Shown: positions 6,845 to 15,015, numbered from the stretch's first letter. The stretch: 18,119 nt of DNA from JAAYHC01 sp964483175 (GCA_964483175.1 CAZAAT010000047.1:1-18119), one strand, 5' to 3'. A program made the numbers and translations. Notes: generated from the sequence alone by a model not told the origin.

Positions 6845-7403
6845 CACTATCAGCAAATATCTTTGCAAAACCTGAGCCAAGGATTTTAATTCCCGGCCGC
6901 ACAACATAGGAGAGGTAACCTGAATTGCTTTGGGTTAGCTCTTCTTTGCTTAACAGCCGACCAGTTTCGACTAAACTGGTATAGCCATTATTGGCCGTAA
7001 TGGCTAGAAGGTCAAACTGTATACCTTTCTGCAGAGCTTCATAGGTCCAGAACGAACCCAGCTCAATATCGGGTTGGCTCAGGGTTGGATTTCCACTGGG
7101 ATGATTATGGACCAAGTAGATTGAACTAGTATTTTTGGGCATAAGTGGGTCAATTAATAGCTCCCATGGGACGTAATAAATCCCGCCTTTTTGATGCTGG
7201 GTAACTCGAGCTTGTTTAAGCAGCTGCCCTTCTTGGTCAGCAAACAAGACAATGGCCTCTTCATGCGGTAAGGCCCCGATCTCAGGCCAAGTGATTTGGT
7301 AGGCATCATATGGAGAACGAATTGCCATGGCTAAGGTAGAAATTGTACCAAGTAATAGTATGGCAGCTAGAATGACGATAGTTCGAATTTTGGGACTTCT
7401 CAT
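6837..7403 (-). CDS. Membrane-anchored RadC-like JAB/MPN (JAMM) domain protein
   Basis: Seen: 188 residues with one N-terminal hydrophobic segment (about 8-27), then a RadC-type JAB domain. It carries a complete JAMM zinc motif: Glu49 (or Glu48), His99-x-His101, Ser109 and Asp112 within VHNHPSGNPTLSQPDIELG. Known: typical RadC proteins are cytoplasmic, about 220-230 residues, with an N-terminal helix-hairpin-helix region; their function is unsettled, and other JAMM proteins are metal-dependent peptidases or isopeptidases. Here the HhH part is absent and a signal anchor takes its place, so the domain probably acts outside the membrane, or in the forespore intermembrane space if expressed in sporulation; that is inference. 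Start ATG 7403 has AGAGGTG upstream. It converges on ypeB with an 8-base overlap and no terminator between. Confidence 0.8.
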   Translation of the reverse strand: MRSPKIRTIVILAAILLLGTISTLAMAIRSPYDAYQITWPEIGALPHEEAIVLFADQEGQLLKQARVTQHQKGGIYYVPWELLIDPLMPKNTSSIYLVHNHPSGNPTLSQPDIELGSFWTYEALQKGIQFDLLAITANNGYTSLVETGRLLSKEELTQSNSGYLSYVVRPGIKILGSGFAKIFADSAK

Positions 7404-7605
7404 TGGTACACCTCTTTTTTGACAATCTGAGTGAGTAAGTTCGAGATTTGACAGATCATGCCCTTCTTAACAAGGTTGGTACTTCTTGCTGGATGGGTCA
7501 AAAGGGGCCAGTAGAGGAAGGATTTCTCGGTCAGCAATCGAAAATTACAAGAAATGGTTTCGAACGCCGCTTAAGGAGATTATCCAAGAAAGGAGTGTTA
7601 ACACG

Positions 7606-8082
7606 ATGGGTACTTCTGAAGAAATTCAACTTGTTGTCTTCAAATTAGAAGACGAAGAGTACGGGGTACCGGTCCAGAATGTACAAGAAATTATTCGCAT
7701 GACCGAAGTTACTAAAGTTCCTAAAACCCCTAAACATGTAAGTGGCGTGATAAACCGGAGAGGTGATATCATCCCCATTGTCGATCTCAAGCAATTCTTT
7801 GAGTTGCCGAGATCCGAAGAAGATGATGATACCCGGATTATAGTTGTAGAGGTTGGCAATGAGGTTTTGGGAATCGTTGTAGATCATGTTTCCGAAGTTT
7901 TGCGTTTGAGCACGGATGCTATCGAACCACCACCCCGGCTAAGTGAGCGAGCGGAGGCAGCATATTTTACCGGCATCGGCAAGCAGGAAGATCGGCTGTT
8001 AATGCTTTTAGACCTTAATAAAATTGTGCCCGATTTTGAGCTGGAAAAGATGCCTTCAGTCCAAGAGTCGGTGGTCAGTTAG
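7606..8082 (+). CDS. cheW: Chemotaxis adaptor protein CheW
   Basis: Cytoplasmic adaptor that links chemoreceptors to the CheA kinase. Seen: 158 residues, the full CheW double-barrel signature: VVFKLEDEEYGVPVQNVQEI, VPKTPKHVSGVINRRGDIIP, the DDTRIIVVEVGNEVLGIVVD strand pair, and GIGKQEDRLLMLLDLNKI. Start ATG 7606 with AAAGGAG at 7589-7595; the reading frame stays open another 40 codons upstream, but that extension does not look like protein of the family. It is followed by a chemoreceptor gene 28 bases downstream, probably co-transcribed. No cheA, cheY or flagellar gene is in the window. The 202-base gap before it holds no promoter I can defend. Confidence 0.94.
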   Translation: MGTSEEIQLVVFKLEDEEYGVPVQNVQEIIRMTEVTKVPKTPKHVSGVINRRGDIIPIVDLKQFFELPRSEEDDDTRIIVVEVGNEVLGIVVDHVSEVLRLSTDAIEPPPRLSERAEAAYFTGIGKQEDRLLMLLDLNKIVPDFELEKMPSVQESVVS

Positions 8083-8110
8083 TATTTTCCTTTAACAAGG
8101 AGGGTTTACA

Positions 8111-9823
8111 ATGCAATGGTTATACGACCTGAAAACACAGCGTAAGTTTCTCATCCTCAATATCCTTGTTACGTTAAACTTTGTCTGGATTAGTTATAAT
8201 GCCCTGACTAATCTCGGACGGGTTAATGATGCGGTAGATATAATCTACAATGAGCAATTATTGGGGATCGAAGCAGTACTATCTGCTCAAAACAACTTTA
8301 ACAGCCTGTTATTGCAGGCCAACAATATGGTGTTGGCCTCCGACCCAAGTGAGATCGGGTTGATTAAGGATTCTTATAATCAACATCGGGCTGATCTTAA
8401 TGAGAATATGGCTCAGTTGGAAAAGATGCCCCTCTCGGGTCAAGAAAGAGATATGTTGGGGCAGATCCAGGCGGATATTTCAGAGGCATTTAGGTATTTG
8501 GATCAGATCGTTATGTATGCCGAATCGGATCTTGATACCTTGGCTAACGGTGTGATGATTGCCAGCTTCTCTGTTTTCACGAAGGTATCAGATGCCTTCG
8601 AAAAAATGGCCGAAGTTACCAAGCAATCAGCTGACCAAGCTTATCAGGATACCGCCGGCATGTATGATGCTACCTTCACTAATCAGCTTGTGCTAATCAT
8701 CATTAGTATCGTTGTCAACGTTTTGGTGGCCTGGTACATCAGCACCTTAATCTCCAAACCGCTTAATAGATTAGCCGGTTACATGTCAGTTATCGCCGAA
8801 GGTGATCTTAGCCAAGAGGCGGATATTAACTCCAAGGACGAAATTGGCAATATGGCCGGCGAATTTAACCAAGCGCTGGAAAAAATCCGCGGCTTAATGC
8901 GCCAGGTTAAGGATACTGCTCAAGAAGTCTTATCCTCTAGTCAGTCGCTGGCGGCCAGCTCTGGCGAGACTGGCAGAGCAGCACAACAAGTTGCCTCTAC
9001 GGTTGAAGAACTAGCCAAGGGAGCAGAAGAACAGGCGAGAAGTGCGACCGTAGCTGGCCAAGCCGTCACTCGGATGGCTCAAATCATCAATGATATCGGC
9101 AATAAATTACAGGTTATGGTCCAAGATTCCTCTAAGGCTTCTGAGGCGGCTTCTTTTGGTGCGGGGTTGGTTAAAGATGCGATCACTCAGATGGATTCGA
9201 TCCGCGACACCGTTGACAATTCGGCTTCAGCGGTCAAAGGTCTAGGTGAGCGTTCACGGGAGATCGGGCAGATTGTTGATGTAATCACTAGTATTGCTGA
9301 ACAAACCAACCTCCTCGCATTAAATGCGGCTATCGAGGCAGCCCGGGCCGGCGAACAAGGCCGAGGCTTTGCCGTAGTTGCTGAAGAAGTTCGGAAGCTC
9401 GCTGAGCAGAGTCGACAGGCAGCCGAGCAGATTTCCGGATTAATTACCGAGATACAGTCTGAAACTGTTAAGGCTGTTGCGGCGATGGAGTCAGGGACCA
9501 AAGAAGTTGCCGCCGGTAGTGAGGTTATCGATCGTACCGGATCGGCCTTCTCTGAAATTGCAGCAGCGGTTCAAACAGTGGTTGAAAGCATCAATGAAGT
9601 TTCCGAAGCTGCTAAGCAAATGACCAGTGGTAGCGAAGAGGTAGTTTCGGCGGTTGAAAACATTGCGAATATTACTGAGGAGAGTGCGGCAAGTACCGAA
9701 GAGGTTTCCGCCAGTTCTGAGGAGCAAACCGCCGCGGTTCAAGAAATTGCTTCCGCTGCCGATTCCTTAGCCAGATTAGCAGGTGAACTGCAAAGAGAAG
9801 TGGATCATTTTAAACTGGATTAA
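8111..9823 (+). CDS. Methyl-accepting chemotaxis protein (four-helix-bundle sensor type)
   Basis: Transmembrane receptor that signals through CheW/CheA. Seen: 570 residues; TM1 about 12-29, an extracytoplasmic helical domain about 30-190 consistent with a 4HB_MCP sensor, TM2 about 192-212, HAMP domain about 213-265 (ending near SKDEIGNMAGEFNQAL), then a long coiled-coil signalling domain. The conserved hairpin tip starts near residue 397 (EQTNLLALNAAIEAARAGE, then GRGFAVVAEEVRKLAEQS). No CheR/CheB-binding pentapeptide is present at the C-terminus. Start ATG 8111 follows a strong AAGGAGGG site. The ligand cannot be predicted; pairing with a dedicated cheW suggests they work together. A terminator follows directly. 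Confidence 0.94.
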   Translation: MQWLYDLKTQRKFLILNILVTLNFVWISYNALTNLGRVNDAVDIIYNEQLLGIEAVLSAQNNFNSLLLQANNMVLASDPSEIGLIKDSYNQHRADLNENMAQLEKMPLSGQERDMLGQIQADISEAFRYLDQIVMYAESDLDTLANGVMIASFSVFTKVSDAFEKMAEVTKQSADQAYQDTAGMYDATFTNQLVLIIISIVVNVLVAWYISTLISKPLNRLAGYMSVIAEGDLSQEADINSKDEIGNMAGEFNQALEKIRGLMRQVKDTAQEVLSSSQSLAASSGETGRAAQQVASTVEELAKGAEEQARSATVAGQAVTRMAQIINDIGNKLQVMVQDSSKASEAASFGAGLVKDAITQMDSIRDTVDNSASAVKGLGERSREIGQIVDVITSIAEQTNLLALNAAIEAARAGEQGRGFAVVAEEVRKLAEQSRQAAEQISGLITEIQSETVKAVAAMESGTKEVAAGSEVIDRTGSAFSEIAAAVQTVVESINEVSEAAKQMTSGSEEVVSAVENIANITEESAASTEEVSASSEEQTAAVQEIASAADSLARLAGELQREVDHFKLD

Positions 9824-9840
9824 GGATAAATATTCTGCGG

Positions 9841-9873
9841 AAAAACCCGGTACTATAATGGTGCCGGGTTTTT
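9841..9873 (+). terminator. Rho-independent terminator after the chemoreceptor gene
   Basis: Hairpin CCCGGTAC (9846-9853) / GTGCCGGG (9861-9868), eight pairs including one G-U, flanked by A5 on the left and T5 on the right (9869-9873). The A tract may allow some termination on the other strand too, but no gene on that strand needs it. The loop happens to contain a TATAAT string. Confidence 0.88.
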
Positions 9874-9904
9874 CCCAGCTATAATTGTTTGGGGTGAACG
9901 TGTT

Positions 9905-12019
9905 TTGGACTATTTTTTTAAACCACGGAGGGTAGCCATCGTAGGCGCTTCAGCTAACCGTGGTAAAGTGGGAAATAGTGTTTTGCGAAATATGATTAGT
10001 TCAGGTTATTCCGGGACGATCGTACCCATAAACCCGACCGCTCCGGAAATTGAGGGTATAAAGTGCTATCCCAATGTAACTGAGGCGGTTCAGGAGTTAG
10101 GGGTATTGGATTTAGTGGTTGTAGCTGTTCCAGCCGCTGCAGTTATTGGAGTTGCCAAAGAGTGTGCTGAGAATGGTATCAAAAATCTTGTTGTAATCAC
10201 GGCCGGTTTTAAAGAGGTCGGCAAAGAAGGGGCTGCTTTAGAAAAAGAACTCGTGGAGATCTGTCGCAACCATGAAATGAGCCTGCTTGGCCCCAACTGT
10301 TTAGGTATGATGGACACTCATACTCCGATTAACGCCTCTTTTGCCGGTGATTTTCCGCTTCGCGGCGAGATTGCCTTCATCTCACAGAGCGGTGCCCTGG
10401 GCACAGCAATTCTTAATTGGAGTCGCCTGCAAAAAATCGGTTTCAGTCAGTTTGTTAGTCTAGGAAATAAAGCAGGATTAAATGAAGCTGATTTTATTGA
10501 GGCGGCAGCTGACGATCCTAATACCAAAGTTATCCTGTGCTACATCGAAAACGTCGTCGATGGCGAGCGGTTTATGGACGTAGCCAGGCAGACCAGCAGC
10601 AAAAAGCCTGTCATCATCTTTAAGGCTGGCACGAGCGAAGCAGGTGCTAGGGCTGCTTCTTCCCATACCGGAGCGCTTGCCGGTAATGACCGTACATACG
10701 AAACCGTATTTAAGCAGTGCGGGATTATGCGGGTTCGTCGCATGGAAGATTTATTTGCGTTAGCGACCGTATTTCTTTCACAACCGCTGCCGGGGGGAGA
10801 CCGAGTCAGTATCCTGACAAACGCAGGTGGACCAGGAATTATTGCCGCTGATGCAGTGGAGAGCCTTGGCCTGAAGATGGCCCGTTTTGCCCCGCAAACA
10901 ATCGAAGCCATGCGTCCGCATCTACCGGCCGAAGCCAATTTATTGAATCCGGTTGACGTAATCGGCGATGCTAGGGCAGATCGTTATGGGTTAGCTTTAG
11001 AGCAGGTTATTCAAGATCCCAATGTTGATGGTATGGTTATTTTACTCACTCCTCAAGCTGTTACCCAACCTAAAGAGACAGCGGAGGTCATTGTCGGAAT
11101 CAGGGAGCGTCATCCTCAAAAGCCCATAGTAACTGCCTTTATGGGCGGAGAAACTGTTGCTGATGGTGCTGATTACTTGCGTGAGAATGGGATACCGTGT
11201 TTCAGTTTTCCTGAACCGGCAGTTGAGTCATTTGCTTATCTTTCTAAGTATACAATGCTTCGCCAAGGAGTTACGCGTCAACCGCTTCCTGAGTTCAACT
11301 TTGATCGGAAACGAATCTCCGATATAATTAACGGCGTTATTAATGATCAACGACAGATTCTTTTTGCAAGTGAAGGTGCAGAGGTCCTTTCCTTAATGGG
11401 GATACCGGCCGCGCAAACAAAATTGGCTACATCTGCCGACCAGGCAGTTAAAATAGCTTCAGCAATTGGTTTTCCCGTGGTCATGAAGCTGGAGGCTCCC
11501 AATGTACTCCATAAGAGTGATTTGGGCGGTGTTAAGTTAAACCTGAGAACCGAACAAGAAGTCGCCGAGGCTTATCACGAGATAATCGCCAATCTGCATT
11601 ACCATTTACCGGATACTTTAGCGTATGGTGTGGAAGTGCAAAAGATGGATAAAGCCGGGCGCGAGTGCATCATCGGGATGACCCGCGACCAGCAGTTTGG
11701 CCCGCTACTGATGTTTGGCTTGGGTGGTATCTACGTTAACCTGCTTCAAGACGTATCATTCCGCGTTGTGCGGGGACTTGATCTTACCGAGTTGCAAGAA
11801 ATGATTCAGGAGACAAAGGCGTATTCGCTTTTACAAGGTATTAGGGGTGAGACACCTGGTGATATAGAAGCTGTTGTCGATACCTTAGCCAAAGTCGCGG
11901 TTCTTGCAAGGGAGTTTCCACAGATTAACGAGATTGATATCAATCCGTTGTTTGTCTATGAGCACGGTGTGTCGGCCGTTGATGTAAAGATTACTCTTCG
12001 GAAGGTGGGGACAGAGTGA
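9905..12019 (+). CDS. Acyl-CoA synthetase (NDP/ADP-forming), fused alpha-beta type
   Basis: Interconverts acyl-CoA + ADP + phosphate with acid + ATP (acetate or a related acid), a substrate-level ATP source in anaerobes. Seen: 704 residues; N-terminal CoA-binding Rossmann domain (RRVAIVGASANRGKVGNSVL, about 7-100); a central succinyl-CoA-synthetase-like ligase region with LLGPNCLGMMDT, FISQSGALGTA and SSHTGALAG, where His254 is the expected phosphohistidine; NAGGPGIIAADA; and a C-terminal ATP-grasp domain (about 480-704; GFPVVMKLEAPNVLHKSDLGGV). Alpha and beta parts are fused in one chain, as in many bacterial homologues. Start TTG 9905 is chosen because GGGGTGA (9891-9897) sits 7 bases upstream and translation begins right at the conserved DYFFKPRRVA. 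The acyl substrate cannot be told from sequence; protein-acetyltransferase fusions are excluded because there is no GNAT domain. Confidence 0.92.
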   Translation: MDYFFKPRRVAIVGASANRGKVGNSVLRNMISSGYSGTIVPINPTAPEIEGIKCYPNVTEAVQELGVLDLVVVAVPAAAVIGVAKECAENGIKNLVVITAGFKEVGKEGAALEKELVEICRNHEMSLLGPNCLGMMDTHTPINASFAGDFPLRGEIAFISQSGALGTAILNWSRLQKIGFSQFVSLGNKAGLNEADFIEAAADDPNTKVILCYIENVVDGERFMDVARQTSSKKPVIIFKAGTSEAGARAASSHTGALAGNDRTYETVFKQCGIMRVRRMEDLFALATVFLSQPLPGGDRVSILTNAGGPGIIAADAVESLGLKMARFAPQTIEAMRPHLPAEANLLNPVDVIGDARADRYGLALEQVIQDPNVDGMVILLTPQAVTQPKETAEVIVGIRERHPQKPIVTAFMGGETVADGADYLRENGIPCFSFPEPAVESFAYLSKYTMLRQGVTRQPLPEFNFDRKRISDIINGVINDQRQILFASEGAEVLSLMGIPAAQTKLATSADQAVKIASAIGFPVVMKLEAPNVLHKSDLGGVKLNLRTEQEVAEAYHEIIANLHYHLPDTLAYGVEVQKMDKAGRECIIGMTRDQQFGPLLMFGLGGIYVNLLQDVSFRVVRGLDLTELQEMIQETKAYSLLQGIRGETPGDIEAVVDTLAKVAVLAREFPQINEIDINPLFVYEHGVSAVDVKITLRKVGTE

Positions 12020-13071
12020 AGGGATTGTTTGTGTTAGGCACCGGAGGTAGTGGTAAAACAGCGATTTGTGTTGCCATAGCCCAAAGATTGTCAGACTCCG
12101 GGGCGAAAGTAGGTTATTTCAAGCCAATTGGCAATGTTAGTGGTACTACGCTGAAATATGATCGTGATGCGGTACTGATGAAAGAACTCTTGGCCATGGA
12201 GAGCGATATTGAGTGTATTGTGCCGTATCATACCAGCCCGAGTTATCTATCCAGGTATGGGGCTGGTGATGAAATGTTGGCTAGGGTTAAGAAATGCTTC
12301 CAGCAGATCAGGGAAACCGTCGACTACATTTTAGTTGAAGGGACAACCTCACCACAGGCTATGATGGCGTTAGGCCTGGATGCTCCCAATTTGGCCAAGA
12401 AGATGGGCCTTTCTCCCGTTTTTATTAGCAAGGGGGAGAATGATTACAATCTTGATGAGACCTTACTGTCATTGCGGTATATAAAATCTCTCGGGATAAC
12501 ACCGGGGGGAGTTATCTTTAACAATGTGTCTAAGCAAAATTTAGATAAATGTCGCGGTGTATACGCTCCGATGTTGGAAGCTGAAGGGTATCCAATCATT
12601 GGTGTCATTCCGAAAAGTGCGGAGTTGGTCTCACCGACGGTCAGAGAGATTGTTGAAGTTTTGGGAGGTCAGTTACTAGAAGGATCTGACCACCTGGAGC
12701 GCTTTGTAGAGGAAGTAATGATCGGAGCGATGACCCCGGAGAGTGCCTTGTCTTATTTCCACCGTTCAATTAATAAGGCGGTTGTGGTTGGTGGCGACCG
12801 TCCGGCAGTTGCACTCGCTGCTCTAGAGACGAACACTGCAGTTCTGATTTTAACCGGCGGCATCTATCCGGATAACCGAGTGCTTACCAGAGCAGCGGAG
12901 AGAAATGTACCGGTATTGCTCGTTCCGTACAATACTTTTGATGCCGTAGAAAAGTTGCACTTTGTAAGCCGCAAATTCCAAGCTACAGATACAAAAGCGA
13001 TAGCTGAAGCCAGAAAACAATATGAGCAATCTTGTGACATAGCTAGGATCCGTGAATTATTAGACGCCTAA
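12016..13071 (+). CDS. P-loop (BioD-like) and DRTGG domain protein, related to the N-terminus of phosphotransacetylase
   Basis: Seen: 351 residues; an N-terminal P-loop GTGGSGKT (residues 8-15) in a dethiobiotin-synthetase-like fold (VGYFKPIGN, later GVIFNNVSK and IIGVIPKS), followed by a DRTGG domain (about 225-335; VVVGGDRPAVALAAL, then AVLILTGGIYP). Known: the same two domains form the regulatory N-terminal part of long phosphotransacetylases; here the catalytic PTA_PTB domain is absent. The GTG start overlaps the stop of the acyl-CoA synthetase gene (GTGA), with GGTGGGG just upstream, so the two are translationally coupled. Inferred: it senses nucleotides or regulates acyl-CoA/acid turnover with its neighbour. 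It is not a genuine BioD, since no other biotin gene is nearby. The stop is overlapped by 12 bases by the convergent folate gene. Confidence 0.82.
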   Translation: MKGLFVLGTGGSGKTAICVAIAQRLSDSGAKVGYFKPIGNVSGTTLKYDRDAVLMKELLAMESDIECIVPYHTSPSYLSRYGAGDEMLARVKKCFQQIRETVDYILVEGTTSPQAMMALGLDAPNLAKKMGLSPVFISKGENDYNLDETLLSLRYIKSLGITPGGVIFNNVSKQNLDKCRGVYAPMLEAEGYPIIGVIPKSAELVSPTVREIVEVLGGQLLEGSDHLERFVEEVMIGAMTPESALSYFHRSINKAVVVGGDRPAVALAALETNTAVLILTGGIYPDNRVLTRAAERNVPVLLVPYNTFDAVEKLHFVSRKFQATDTKAIAEARKQYEQSCDIARIRELLDA

Positions 13072-13653
13072 TTTTTTAGCAATGCTAACGGTTGGCGTAA
13101 CGATGAAATCAACTGGGATATCATGACTATCTGCGGGTATCCGTTCGCACAGTTGAAAGTCAAAGGCGATGCCGATGAGGATTGGCAGGTCGGTAAAACG
13201 GCTCAGAAATCGGTCATAGTATCCTTTGCCGTAGCCAACGCGATACCCGCGCCGGTCAAAAGCTAGACCGGGCAGGATTATACAGCCAATCTGCTCCAGG
13301 GGTAGGGGAACGGCTCTGTCTGGTAATGGCTCCTGCAAATTGAAGCGGCCGCGCCGTAATTCGTGTCGCTCTGGTAGTAGGCTGGGTATCAGCTCAGATC
13401 CAGATACAACCGGGATACCCACTGCGTGATCGGCTTCCTTCCAAGCGTAGAGGAGTGGATCGATGTTTAATTCCCCTGGCAATGACAGGTAACCCAGGAT
13501 AGCCTGTTCTGGTCCACCGAGGCTTTTGACAAGGTTAGTAAGGTTATCACAAGCTGCAGCGCTAAGCTGACCCCGTTCACCAGGGGTCAATAAGGTGCGC
13601 AGCTTTTTCATCTGTTCTCGAATCTGTTCTTTGGTCTGCATAATCATCACCAT
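13060..13653 (-). CDS. 5-formyltetrahydrofolate cyclo-ligase (MTHFS, YgfA family)
   Basis: Cytoplasmic ATP-dependent enzyme converting 5-formyl-THF to 5,10-methenyl-THF, returning a stored or by-product folate to one-carbon metabolism. Seen: 197 residues (family about 180-200); an N-terminal basic helix (KEQIREQMKKLRTLL); GYLSLPGELNIDPLL; and the C-terminal ATP/folate signature ILPGLAFDRRGYRVGYGKGY followed by YDRFL; then IGIAFDFQL and VDFIVTPTV. The start is uncertain: ATG 13653, or one of the in-frame ATGs at 13647 and 13641; none has a strong ribosome site. Convergent with the DRTGG gene, with a 12-base overlap and no terminator. One-carbon folate chemistry links loosely to the H protein upstream, but there is no operon connection. 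Confidence 0.94.
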   Translation of the reverse strand: MVMIMQTKEQIREQMKKLRTLLTPGERGQLSAAACDNLTNLVKSLGGPEQAILGYLSLPGELNIDPLLYAWKEADHAVGIPVVSGSELIPSLLPERHELRRGRFNLQEPLPDRAVPLPLEQIGCIILPGLAFDRRGYRVGYGKGYYDRFLSRFTDLPILIGIAFDFQLCERIPADSHDIPVDFIVTPTVSIAKKLGV

Positions 13654-13744
13654 ATTTTTCTCGATTATGATTGTGAAAGCCTTCGATTAAGAGGAGAATT
13701 TCGCGCCATTAAAGAAGAATATTAGCCGTTAGGAGGATAAGACA

Positions 13745-14245
13745 ATGACTTTAGCAAGCTATATCTCTATAGCCCGTATTTTTATGATTCCTCTATTCCT
13801 CTATTTCTTTGTTCATCCCGGCGGCAGACCTTGGAGTGTGGCAGTATTGTTGCTGGCAGGGGCCAGCGACATGCTCGATGGCTATTTGGCTCGTAGTCGG
13901 AATGAAGTTTCAACTTTGGGCAAGATCCTGGATCCAGTTGCTGATAAATTAATGGTTATATCTGCTGTGGCGGCGCTCTTGGTCACTCGCGAACTACCAG
14001 AATGGTTGGGGCTTGGATTGTTTTTGAAAGAACTAATTCAGGTAGTTGGCGGGGCCAAGTACTATCTTGATCACCAAGAGTTATTAAGCGCATCCTATAT
14101 TGGCAAAGGGGCGACTGTTCTCCTATATCTAGGTATTATTTCGACTATTCTAAAGTTCTCGTTTGGCGTATACCTAGTGACAGCTGGCTTTTTCATATCT
14201 GTACTGGCGGGCATCGACTATTACTTCAAATCACGCCGTGCATAA
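13745..14245 (+). CDS. pgsA: CDP-alcohol phosphatidyltransferase, PgsA-like
   Basis: Integral membrane enzyme of phospholipid synthesis; the family member most likely here makes phosphatidylglycerol phosphate from CDP-diacylglycerol and glycerol 3-phosphate. Seen: 166 residues, mostly hydrophobic with several membrane helices, and the complete CDP-OH-P transferase motif D-x2-D-G-x2-A-R-x8-G-x3-D-x3-D (Asp42, Asp45, Gly46, Ala49, Arg50, Gly59, Asp63, Asp67). It is a little shorter than common PgsA (about 180-190) and begins directly with the first membrane segment. A cardiolipin-synthase or phosphatidylserine-synthase member of the same family is not fully excluded. Start ATG 13745 has TTAGGAGGAT upstream. 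Followed after 52 bases by prsW-like. Confidence 0.88.
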   Translation: MTLASYISIARIFMIPLFLYFFVHPGGRPWSVAVLLLAGASDMLDGYLARSRNEVSTLGKILDPVADKLMVISAVAALLVTRELPEWLGLGLFLKELIQVVGGAKYYLDHQELLSASYIGKGATVLLYLGIISTILKFSFGVYLVTAGFFISVLAGIDYYFKSRRA

Positions 14246-14297
14246 TCGGGTGCCCTGACGCGGGAACCTAGATTGACATCAAGTTTAGGAGGAATTA

Positions 14298-14960
14298 ATG
14301 TCCTATCTGATCCTGCTGATCGTGTCCTTAGTCCCCGGGTTGGCTTGGTTGTGGTTTTTTTACCGCCAAGATCGGTTAGCACCTGAACCACGCTCTTTAG
14401 TTCTGGCAACCTTTGTCAGCGGAATGATTGCGGTTTTTCCGGCGGCTCTGATCGAGCTACCTTTCCGCTCTCTGATTGTCAACACCAGTTCCCTTTGGAA
14501 TCTGGCCCTTGTGAGCATCTTATTTATCAGTATACCTGAGGAAGGAGTAAAGTATCTAGCGGTTCGACGCGTGGCGTATAGACACCCTGAATTTGATGAG
14601 CCGGTAGATGGGATTATATATTCGATTGGGGTTGGTCTTGGCTTTGCAGCTCTGGAAAATCTCTTTTATACACTTACCTTTGGAATCATCATCGCCCCCT
14701 TAAGAGCATTAGTAGCCTGTTTAGCCCATGCTTCTTTTTCAGGAGTTCTAGGTTATTATCTTGGTTTAGCCAAATTTAACCCGGAGCGTGAACGCAGTCT
14801 GATTTTGCAAGGCTTTGTTCTGGCGGTCTTGCTCCATGCTATATATAATTTATTTCTTATCTCACCCGAGTTGCCAGGGTGGTTTTCATTGGTTTTGGTC
14901 GCAGGAAGTTATCTGTTTTTGCGCAGCAAGATCAGGCAAAGCCAGATTTCCAATGGTTGA
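14298..14960 (+). CDS. prsW: PrsW-family intramembrane metalloprotease
   Basis: Seen: 220 residues with about seven hydrophobic helices and the PrsW signature residues: Glu81-Glu82 in SIPEEGVKYLAVR, DEPVDGIIYSIGVGLGFA followed by Glu120-Asn121, His144 in CLAHASFSGVLGYYLG and His180 in LLHAIYNL, the presumed metal and catalytic set. Known: in B. subtilis PrsW makes the first cut in the anti-sigma factor RsiW, and its gene lies beside sleB-ypeB; here it is about 7.5 kb from ypeB and next to pgsA. No anti-sigma/ECF pair is in the window, so the substrate is unknown. Start ATG 14298 has TTAGGAGGAA at 14284-14293. Confidence 0.9.
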   Translation: MSYLILLIVSLVPGLAWLWFFYRQDRLAPEPRSLVLATFVSGMIAVFPAALIELPFRSLIVNTSSLWNLALVSILFISIPEEGVKYLAVRRVAYRHPEFDEPVDGIIYSIGVGLGFAALENLFYTLTFGIIIAPLRALVACLAHASFSGVLGYYLGLAKFNPERERSLILQGFVLAVLLHAIYNLFLISPELPGWFSLVLVAGSYLFLRSKIRQSQISNG

Positions 14961-14964
14961 ATAG

Positions 14965-14994
14965 TTGTAGTGCACAGTTTAGGTATGGTACAAT
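14965..14994 (+). promoter_or_regulatory. Possible promoter of the yebC-ruv cluster
   Basis: Extended -10 TGGTACAAT (14986-14994; core TACAAT 14989-14994), with a weak -35 TTGTAG (14965-14970) at 18-base spacing. It lies just after the prsW stop and would start transcription about 15 bases before the yebC TTG. The extended TGn element makes up for the poor -35, but the short leader leaves this tentative. Confidence 0.42.
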
Positions 14995-15015
14995 CCTTTG
15001 TGGGAGGGATTTTCC

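Noticed and set aside
7419..7453. Two TTGACA strings (7419-7424 and 7448-7453) upstream of cheW
   Set aside because: No acceptable -10 hexamer follows either at 16-18 bases, and no SigD-type motif (TAAA...GCCGATAT) is present in the gap.
7486..7605. Forty-codon open extension in front of cheW
   Set aside because: The extension resembles no CheW N-terminus, and ATG 7606 has a good ribosome site and begins just before the conserved domain.
9187..9742. Reverse-strand open frames opposite the chemoreceptor signalling domain
   Set aside because: Ala/Ser-rich antisense products of a repetitive coiled-coil gene; no independent support.
9854..9885. Two TATAAT strings (9854-9859 and 9880-9885) before the acyl-CoA synthetase gene
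   Set aside because: Neither has a recognisable -35 at 16-18 bases. The first lies in the terminator loop, and the second would start transcription on top of the ribosome site.
12016..13071. Reading the P-loop/DRTGG gene as bioD (dethiobiotin synthetase)
   Set aside because: The DRTGG half and coupling to an acyl-CoA synthetase match the Pta N-terminal module, and no biotin genes are nearby.
13671..13699. TTGTGA-17 bases-GAGAAT upstream of pgsA
   Set aside because: Both boxes match the consensus at only four of six positions, and nothing else supports a start there.
14273..14301. TTGACA-17 bases-TAATGT before prsW, looking like a consensus promoter
   Set aside because: The -10 box overlaps the prsW start codon and its ribosome site lies in the spacer, so a transcript from it would miss the start. 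It is probably a chance match.
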